In this document: piece after piece, positions 18,701 to 26,716 of the stretch
Layout of the letters: each line of letters starts with the position of its first letter
Position numbering within the stretch: the stretch's first letter is position 1
Origin: Pelargonium nanum
Taxonomy: Eukaryota; Streptophyta; Magnoliopsida; Geraniales; Geraniaceae
Reading direction: 5' to 3'
Length of the DNA stretch: 26,716 bases
Assembly (NCBI GenBank): GCA_036897485.1
Contig: JAYMTF010001063.1
Location: forward strand, 1-26,716
Made by a program: the position numbers and the translations under genes
The notes under the pieces: model-generated
Database searches by the model: none
What the model was told of the DNA's origin: nothing
Seen by the model: the letters and a program-made list of their open reading frames with translations, nothing else

Positions 18701-21700
18701 TTAACCATAACTCAATCGGTTATCTGGAATTGGCAGGGATGTTTGACGTCGAGGAATCCCGACCTCACATGCATTAACTCTAGCAGCAAATCGAAGAGAG
18801 CAAAGTGACTCGCCAACAGAAGAGGGGTCAGGAGATACATTTACAAACATTAAGGCTTTTGAATCTCCACCAAGATAAGGCTGTTCAAATTGAAAATTAA
18901 CAAAAACTTGGTAAGATGAAGTGAAATCAATAATTATATATAATCCATGCGCACCTCTTCAAGAGGGCCATTTGAATCAAGCCTTGACCCAAATATACAT
19001 ACTAATGAATACAGTGGACTAATTTTAAATGGGGTACCAAAACAGCATCAAAAAAAACATTTTCCAGAACGCTGAACTCTATCGTCCTCAAATCATCATC
19101 CACTCCATATTAATGTGACATATCGCTGTCATATAGGTATCAAAAACGTAATGCACACTTGATGTGATTTATAACATGAATAATACCAGGGAAACCCTTA
19201 ATAAAATGTACAGTTCATCTCATCTACAACATTAATTCAATGATGCAACAATGTGTGGGTTCAGGGTTGTCAGTTACAGACTTATAGACCGATAAATAAC
19301 ATATTAAATAAATAAAAAATCAATAAAGCAGTATGCAAGTTAAACTATGTAAGATTAAAACTGCTTAGTTAAGCTAATATACATCAAGGTTGTGCAAATC
19401 ATAGCACTTGCTCTAATTTGCATTTAGTAAACCTTCATCATTCTCATGATGTTGTGCAAGCCACCACCACCAAACTAGGGGTAAAGGATGAATTTGTAAT
19501 TATTAATAACAGCATTGCAGTAAACAAAACTAACAAACAGATTTCAAGTTAAATTACCTGGAGAAGATGTGTTAACTTTGAGTTTCTAAATGGTACATGG
19601 CTCTCCTTCTTTGAGAGAGAAAATATAACATCACCCAAAGCAGACAAACTACTATTGATGGCCTAGTTGTTAAAAAAAAATAGAAGTTAGGACAAGCAAA
19701 TTCAGAAAACGAATAAATATCTAAAGCAAATCAATCATGGCAACAAAGCAATACCACAGTTTCCTTTTGACGGTCGCCTGTTGCCCCACTTCTTGAGAGC
19801 CGCTCACTCCCAGCAAGATCAATCAGGTTTAAAACACCTTGTACTCTTTGATCAGTGCTCTGGGCATTCAACAAAGCATATCAACAAACATGCAATGAAC
19901 AAAGAGCTTTAAAAACAAACGAGGCATTAAAAGGATGTCTACCTCATTTACCCCCGATATCCTCAATGTAAAGACAAAATGGCTTCTTGATGACTGCTCA
20001 TTCATGTGAGTCTTGCCTACAGACCTAAAAACAAACAAAATGACATTTAGAATAAAAAAATCAGTTACATATTTAGCTTTTTAACAAACAGAAATATTAA
20101 ATATTTAAATTGAATAGTTTCACCATCATAATGTTGGTAGGCTCATTTTGCAAAAAAAAAAAGAAAGTATATTTTAAACAGAGGCATTAATCATTCAAGC
20201 ATCTCCACAATCATTAAACATGACATTTTTCCCCACTCAAGTAATTTAAAAGGTATCACCACCGTTCACATCATATAAACTACAAGCACAAAACAATTCA
20301 GTAAAAAGAAACTACCAAATTTCAATGAACTACACATGCACAACACCATACCAACAAACATGATGTATGCAAAAACTCTTATTGTTTATCTCAAGGACAC
20401 CACGTGTCGTAGATTAAATTTAAGCATGCACCTGCTTTTTGCAGCCTGTTGTAAAAGGGAGGAAATCTCCTTTATACTGCAGACGTCAACAATGGTAAGG
20501 CCGGGAACATATGGATTCTTATTTGCATCCTGTCGAATTTCACACTGCTTTCCGGCAACACCATTTTCTGTAGAAACCATGTCAAAACCATTTGAGCGAT
20601 TTGATAGCAAATCTCGAATAGTCTCGTTGTATATTTCCAACATAGAGGCCTGAAAGGTTTTTAAGAAAATGTAAGTACTTTGAATTAATATGTAACAATT
20701 GAATATCAAAATAAGAAAGTTCACCTGCATTGTATATTTCCAACCCTGAGATGAAAGGGTCTGACTAGTCTGAAATATCTGTTCCAGGGAACGAGGTATC
20801 AGTCCTTTCTGATCTGGAGCTTCCGGCCTACCCATCATGGTATAGGTTTTACCAGAACCTGTCTGGCCATAAGCAAATATGCAAACCTGACAAAAGTAAC
20901 CCCTAATGAGTTGATTGTGACAAATCTCAATCGGAATGGAAAGAGAAACCGAAGCATTAAAACATGGATTGCACAATATAATAGAATGCACTTAATTTCA
21001 CATTCACGCAAGAATTCCTCTACATTTGTTTCTTAAAAACTAAATGGTGTGAACTTCACATCAATTTTGTATCTGTAGATACTTGTGAAGATTACATAAA
21101 AATTAAGATGCAATGCCAACTAAGTTAGCTTTGAACAGACAAACAAGACAATGTCAGAGCAAAATAGATGCATAGCTATAGTGGAACCTATTGAGCATTT
21201 TTATTCGACTTTAAAACTTATGTCCTTAGCTAGGATACTGATAAGTTGAAATCCTAAAAATGAAATCACAAGAGTCTCTACCATAATAGTAACGTGAATA
21301 ATAGTGTAAACCATAAATACCTTGTACCCATCGAGAGCACTCTGTACCAGTTGCGATATTTCTACAAATACATCTTGCTGAGAAGCTTCATGAGCAAACA
21401 CTTTATCAAATGTGAATGCATGTTTTGCTCCTGTTAACAATAAAGTGTAGTGTGAGAATTTGTGATTTGAGTTAACTATATATTCTGAAGCGGTAGCTAG
21501 AAAACAATGTAATGATATTCTTAACTTCATGAGCAAATACTTTATCTAATGTGAAAGTGTGAATTTACTGTATATTTTGAAGCAGTAGCCAGAGAACTTT
21601 ATAATGAAACTTCTGAATTCAGTGATTACAAAGAACGAAATTTCCATTGGAAACAAATATGTGGCAGACATAAATGCAACAAACTAATGTAAATTTCTTG

Positions 21701-24700
21701 CAAAGCTTTGTTACATTATTATGATTAGAATTGGTTGTGCAAAAAGTAGCATATTACCACTCTGTATCACATCGATGCCCCGACCAAGAGTTTCAGTTGA
21801 CGTAGGAAAAGATATAACTGTTGAGTCTGCTCCAACACCCTCATCTTGTAACAAAGGACGAACCCGACAGAACACGCGAATGTTCCCTTTAAGTTCCTGC
21901 CGAGGAAGACAATTAAGTCATTTTGAAACTTGGGTGCAACCTCCGAGTATGCATAAAATAATTACCAAAATAGTGTTATGGAGCTTCTTTCTCAGCATCT
22001 CTCCTTCACTAAGTTGACGCTCCAAATCTGCCAAGTGAGTTTTCAATTCACATATACATTTCTTTTGCTCCTCAAATTCTGTTCTCATCTCCCCAGAAGA
22101 TAAATCAGCCATCTAAGCAGCAATAAGGCATTGGTAAGCAATAACATATGTTGTTAGAATATGTTGCAATGAAAAATCTTGACAAAACAAAAAGATAAAA
22201 CATATAATACTGCAACAACATCAAACAATGTTAGGCTACCTTTAATTTCTCATTGGCAGCAGCAAGCTGATGTTTAAGTATGCGTATTTGCTCCATCTGA
22301 GAAGAGCATGTCTCCTATGAAAATAAGAAATACGTCACAATACTGCAAAACCAAAAGTATATAATATTTAAATGAAAAATTATGCTAACAAACCTCCAAT
22401 GCATTTGATTTTATTGTCAAGTTATCCAACTCGGCAAAAGATTTCCCAGTACTTTCTTTATATTTCAGTACATCAGCAGTTAATGCATGCACTTGTTTTA
22501 CATGGTGATCACGATCGTCTCTCAGTTGTTGAATTTCCCCCCTAAGGCATTTGATTTCATGTACCAAGGATTCTTTCTGCTTTGTAACCTCATCTTGTGA
22601 TGCCTACAACCAGGAAAGATATGCCCTATGAGACACCACAAAGAGTAATGCCATGTGTAGCCTAATACAACCAACTATATTATAATTAAAAAACAGATAA
22701 ATAATTAATTTAGAACCTATGATAAAGTTTAAAAGGGTGATCGCATCAACTAAGCGCAAAGACCTTACATATAATTACACATTATCCAAAAAAAAAAACA
22801 AATTCATATGGACAAAAATCTAGTTGATATATTAAAATATATTAAAATTTAACCCGAAAAAAATTAAAGATCTTAATACATAAAAAGAAGTGATTCGGCA
22901 AAAACTCATTTAATCCTGTTAAAAGTGGAGTTTAGAAATCTAATATTGTGACATTTTGGCAAGTAATGCAACATTACCTAATTTTGAAAAGACAACTGCA
23001 AGAATGATACACATTTTAGAGGACAAGTAAAAGAAACATATAGAATAGAAGTTATTCTTTCAAAATAGAGTAAAAATTACATAGTCATAATCAAACCACA
23101 AGATTAAAAAAAAAAAAAAACAGTTTCACATGGATGATTGAAAATTCAAATTCAGATAACCACAATATTGAATACAAACATGGCAATTAAAGTCCAATTG
23201 CTTTTCTAGCAAATACGATTAGAACTGGAAACAAAGAATAATCATAAAAATTACTCTGGATGACGTTAATTGTTCCTGCAAAGAACTGCAATGACCCCTT
23301 AAGGTGCTGAGGTTCTCCACAATAGCTAGTTTCTCCTTTTCCACTCGTTTGAGTGAATCATTAGCAGCTGCAAGATCTGTTTGAAGTTTGCTATTGTACT
23401 GGTGTAAACTGGTGTTGTACTCTTGCAAGTTCTTGTATGTATCATTAAGTGAAGCAACCTAAAGAATTCAATATCGAAAGAGATGTTCAGTAAATAATTG
23501 ATTAAAAACTCATGATAAAAATTAAAGACTTAACAAGAAACATCTCAACATGGCTAGCATACCCTCTGATTGGCAGCATTTTTCTCCTCCTGAGTTTTAG
23601 CGAGCTCTTCAGATAAGGAAGCTTGCAACTTTTCAGCTGCAACCCTAGCTTCTTTTTCTTTTGTATGGCAATCAATTGCTTCCTGGTTGCAAGATCACCA
23701 CCAAAAACAAAGTAAAATATCAAAATGTCACACATTTAAGTACACACATCTATACTTCTTTGAGAAATTACACAATTCTAAGAGAAGCAACCTTACCAGT
23801 TTCTCAGCTTCTTCCTTTGCAGCTTTCTCTTGAAAATCATCATTACTTTTTTTCAAGTCTGCAATAATTGCATTAAGTTCCTCCTCCTTCTTTCCCATCT
23901 TCATCTCTGAAAGCATACAAATAAACCGAAATTATGACACAACCTTTTTCTTCCGACTATGATCCTTAAAAGATGGATCCCATCCCATTATAAACAGTAT
24001 ATTAAACAAATTGCAAAAAGATTTTTGTGGACAAGACAGCAATAATATGTCCACGGTAATGGACAATGGCAACTTGTATAATTAACCTAATTTTTAAATA
24101 CAGTAATTTCAAAATGGAAAAGAAAGGGTTCAATGGGGTCATAACAAAAATATGGATGCCAAAGAACTAGTGAATCAATTTTTCAGAAGAATTGTGTGTG
24201 TGTAAGCTAAGACAATAGAGTTATGCTCAACACAGTAAAAAACTACATAGCAATGGTATTCAAATTGCACTTTCAAATATCATCTTAAACAGCATTAAGT
24301 CCACCTGTATCTATGCATTTTCGCTCTGCAAGTTCCAGTTCATTTTTAAGCTTTTCCTGCTCAAGGCGGTTGTTTTCATCAACCTGTTGTAACCATTTGA
24401 TGCATAGTTTGAGTCTCTTAATGTGTTCGTTCATCCTTTCCATATTACCCTGCAACATATCATGCAAACAAAAATTAAACAAATAAATCAAGAAAAAAAT
24501 TAAGAGCAAACAATCCTGAAAGCAATTTACACTAAATCTAAATTACAAATTTATGTAACCGAGAGAACCTTGACATCGAACTTCTTCCCTTTGAGCTTCT
24601 CGTTCAGCAATGCCTCCACCTCTTCTTTGGTAAACTCAACGATGCTGCATTCCGAAGCCTCAGTAGCGGCCACATCACTATTAGCTGTAGCATCTTGCCG

Positions 24701-25003
24701 ATTGTTCAATGCAAGTGCATGCCGCGTGCGGCCACCAGTGGTCCCCGGTCCCACAGTTCTGCCCGCACCAATCCTCCTACGCTTGTCCACGGGAGCGTCA
24801 TCAGCACCATCCTTTCTCTGCAAACACAAGTGCACAGCACCAATTGAAACCCTAAACAAACTTTCTACCTAAACCAAAATCAAGAAAATTTCCTTTTTTT
24901 CTCTACTTGCACATTCATTTTCTCAGCAACCAAACGGAGGAATAGATTTCAGACTTACAGAATAGGGACTACGGGGAGGCCGATTCTGGTTGCGAGATGC
25001 CAT
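18701..25003 (-). CDS. ATK1-like: Kinesin-14 with C-terminal motor, ATK1/ATK3 (KatA) type
   Basis: Seventeen minus-strand exons give 801 aa: 25003-24959, 24817-24569, 24449-24305, 23906-23797, 23682-23563, 23458-23255, 22603-22394, 22314-22240, 22112-21966, 21896-21758, 21430-21321, 20886-20725, 20649-20432, 20024-19943, 19859-19755, 19662-19558, 18880-18701. The N-terminus [13 protein letters not shown] is characteristic of ATK1. A basic tail, probably microtubule-binding, is followed by a coiled-coil stalk (about 99-430), the neck [14 protein letters not shown] and the motor (about 440-775). Motor motifs are P-loop GQTGSGKT (525-532), switch I NEQSSRSH (653-660) and DLAGSE (686-691). The protein ends NRLSYG. 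Family members are minus-end-directed and organise spindle poles in mitosis and meiosis. One oddity: the near-universal INKSL motif reads INSSL (Ser711). Confidence 0.95.
21525..21617 (-). repeat. Decayed tandem copy of the kinesin exon 11 start and adjoining intron
   Basis: Sequence 21525-21560 (CTTCATGAGCAAATACTTTA and on) is a near copy of 21386-21421, which is coding sequence of kinesin exon 11. Sequence 21567-21617 is a near copy of intron 21475-21524. The offset is 139 nt in the first part and 92 nt in the second, so the copy has lost about 47 nt, including the splice acceptor. The copy lies in intron 10 and has no usable acceptor-donor pair that keeps the frame, so it is probably silent. 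Confidence 0.7.
24847..24855 (+). promoter_or_regulatory. Telo-box in kinesin intron 1
   Basis: AAACCCTAA on the plus strand, within the first intron of the kinesin gene. Telo-boxes are common near the starts of plant genes expressed in dividing cells. A single 9-mer is weak evidence by itself. Confidence 0.3.
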
Positions 25004-25400
25004 GCGTGAAGCCGAAGGAGATCAGTTCAACTGAGTCGGAGAGTTTCAGTGGAGTGGTGACAGTGGACCTGAGGACTGCATCCGGAGACAAATTGGGTTT
25101 CGACAGCAGAACGGTTGGCGGTGAGACCGAAAAGTGAGCTTGTGTTGGGATCTGGGTTCGATCTGAAGCTTATTGGATCAAATTTGTTGAACTGGGGGTC
25201 GAATGTGGGGTTAGGGTTTGCAGGGTGAGGAGAAGAAGACGCGCCTGTTGTAATTGAGGGAATAATATGGAGCTTCAATTTGAATTTGAAATGAGATCCG
25301 CCAGTACTACTTGGAAATTGCCTATAAGGCGTTGAGTACCGTTACCTTACAGTTTGGGCCGGGCTTTTTATTATTAGTTAGCAACATGTTTGAATTGGAC
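25004..25400 (-). promoter_or_regulatory. Kinesin 5' leader and promoter with telo-box and MSA-like cores
   Basis: Upstream of the kinesin start, a telo-box (AAACCCTAA on the coding strand) lies at 25211-25219. AACGG cores of M-phase-specific activator (MSA) elements lie at 25110-25114 (plus strand) and 25339-25343 (coding strand, context TAACGGT). MSA elements bind three-repeat MYB factors and drive G2/M expression, which would suit a spindle kinesin. Neither MSA core matches the full consensus. Confidence 0.35.
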
Positions 25401-25479
25401 CGTCTTGGATCAGCCCAATACCCCATATTAGAAAATTAATAGATAGAAATATTTGGCCTAAGTTTGCGCGCATGCAAGG

Positions 25480-25485
25480 CACGTG
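25480..25485. promoter_or_regulatory. G-box CACGTG
   Basis: A palindromic G-box lies 477 bp upstream of the kinesin start codon. It can bind bHLH and bZIP factors. Its relevance to the kinesin gene is unknown. Confidence 0.3.
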
Positions 25486-25579
25486 ATTGAGGGTGGGATC
25501 ACTCCATCAACTAATAAATTTCTTTTGTTTTCAACATTTTATGAATTGAGGAATGAATTGTTCTTAGACTAAAGGTGTA

Positions 25580-26500
25580 CCCAAAAAAAGATAGAAGCAA
25601 TTGAAAAGCTACCACCACCAACTCTGGTTAAGGGAGTCAAAAGTCTCTACTGGATATTCATAAAAGAATTATCCAAAATTGTAAATCCATTTTGCAATCA
25701 ATTAGAGAAAGACGTCAAGTTTCAGGTAACTTTCAATTGTTTAAGAGATTTCCATGAGTTGAGAAAAAATTGGTAACAGCCCTAGTAATAATTCCACTAG
25801 TTTGTGCAAAATTCGTTATCACACATAAGATGTCCTTATCATATCACTTAAAACCAATGGTCAGGATGAGGTGTCGAATCGGGAGGTCGAAAGCATTCTT
25901 GAGAAAACAATAAAACTCACACGACGAGATTAATCGTCAAGATTAAATTAGATTTTGTTAGCATGTAAGATTGCCTACAAGACTTCTTTAGAACTCAAAC
26001 TCAATGTTTACTAGGGCGATCAATGAGTACAATATAGACATTGAATCCGCTGCCCTTAAGAGGAAATCCTAACTCCTCAAATTTGAAGAATTTTGACACG
26101 AAGCCTATGAGAATGCAACATTTTACAAAGAGAAAAGTGCAGAATGCCATGATAGGCGTATCACACCTAGAAAATTAGATGTCAGCCATTTGGTGTTGTT
26201 TTTCAACTCTCGTCTTAAGATATTTCTTAGAAAACTTAAGTCGAGATGGTATGGTCATCTTGTGATAGAATAAGTTACTTCCTTCGGTGTCGTAAAGTTG
26301 AGGGATTCCAAAGGGATATATACTTTTAGAGTGAATGGAAGTTGACTCAAACGAAACTATGGGCGACCCGGCCCGTGGATACTATCATGTTATCAATTAA
26401 GTTGGGTAACCCTAAGTATGATGAGTCTTGAGCCTTTTTCTAAAGAAAAACTCAGTCGAGCAAACAACGTTAAACAAACGTTTTGCTGGCCAGATGATTT
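25580..26500 (+). mobile_element. Decayed Ty3/gypsy LTR retrotransposon fragment, Athila/Tat-like
   Basis: Translated stretches match the typical order of an Athila/Tat-type polyprotein. Near 25590-25810 lies the reverse transcriptase to RNase H junction (IEAIEKLPPP; LRKKLVTA). Near 25830-26000 is integrase (NGQDEVSNREVE). Near 26030-26370 is the integrase C-terminal region (LVLLFNSRLK). Around 26450-26490 the sequence resembles the region just after pol in this lineage. The fragment is far shorter than a whole element, carries many breaks and is an old fossil with no coding potential. No LTRs were identified; the element may continue past the right edge. Confidence 0.75.
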
Positions 26501-26716
26501 TAAGTAGTCTATTACATTGTGTTCGTTATTTATGTTCTATCACTCTGTAATCTTGATTGGAAGAAAGGAAAAGATGAGATAGTAGTTTTAAAGAAAATGT
26601 GTAGGGATTGATGGCCAATACATCTTTGGAGTTAATGTTGCCCTGACATAGATGACCATGTCGCGACAAGCAATTATTGTTGTTGTTGCGACATATTAAA
26701 TTGTGTGGAAATTCAT
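26501..26716. other. Unassigned sequence at the right edge
   Basis: About 200 bp with no recognised gene. It may be further retrotransposon sequence continuing from the left, but nothing here is diagnostic. Confidence 0.3.

Noticed and set aside
24570-24872. Plus-strand open frame of 100 aa opposite kinesin exon 2
   Set aside because: It is the antisense shadow of the kinesin coding exon, whose frame is supported by homology and splice phase.

Overview
The window is nuclear genomic DNA of a flowering plant, almost certainly a eudicot. All genes are split by short AT-rich GT-AG introns, and the families are plant-specific: DUF26 receptor kinases, a subgroup IVc bHLH factor, a monocysteinic thioredoxin and an ATK-type kinesin-14. 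The species cannot be fixed from the sequence; a rosid is plausible. Exon boundaries were placed by eye and checked for reading phase.

Region 1 (1-12643) is a cluster of cysteine-rich receptor-like kinases (CRKs). A minus-strand copy runs off the left edge. Its ectodomain is eroded, and its frame is broken between ectodomain and membrane segment. It stands head-to-head with a plus-strand copy, followed by two more plus-strand copies. The second and third CRKs are close sisters; the fourth belongs to a more distant CRK group. All three complete copies share a seven-exon layout, and their exons 4 and 5 are identical in length (211 and 238 nt). W-box elements (TTGACC or TTGACT), the binding sites of defence-related WRKY factors, lie upstream of the CRKs.

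Region 2 (13038-25003) holds three minus-strand housekeeping or regulatory genes, all complete. They are an ILR3/bHLH115-like iron-homeostasis bHLH (235 aa, 5 exons), a CXXS1-type thioredoxin with a WCIPS active site (128 aa, 3 exons), and a C-terminal-motor kinesin of the ATK1/ATK3 (KatA) type (801 aa, 17 exons). Kinesin intron 10 contains a decayed tandem copy of the start of exon 11.

Region 3 (about 25580 to the right edge) is a heavily decayed relic of a Ty3/gypsy retrotransposon of the Athila/Tat kind, lying upstream of the kinesin promoter.

The CRKs would sense extracellular signals and signal through their kinase domains. The three minus-strand genes are unrelated in function to them and to each other. 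I found no operon-like or novel multi-gene system. The most interesting items are the broken CRK, the duplicated exon fragment in the kinesin, the altered kinesin switch II motif and the lineage-specific cysteine losses in the CRK ectodomains.
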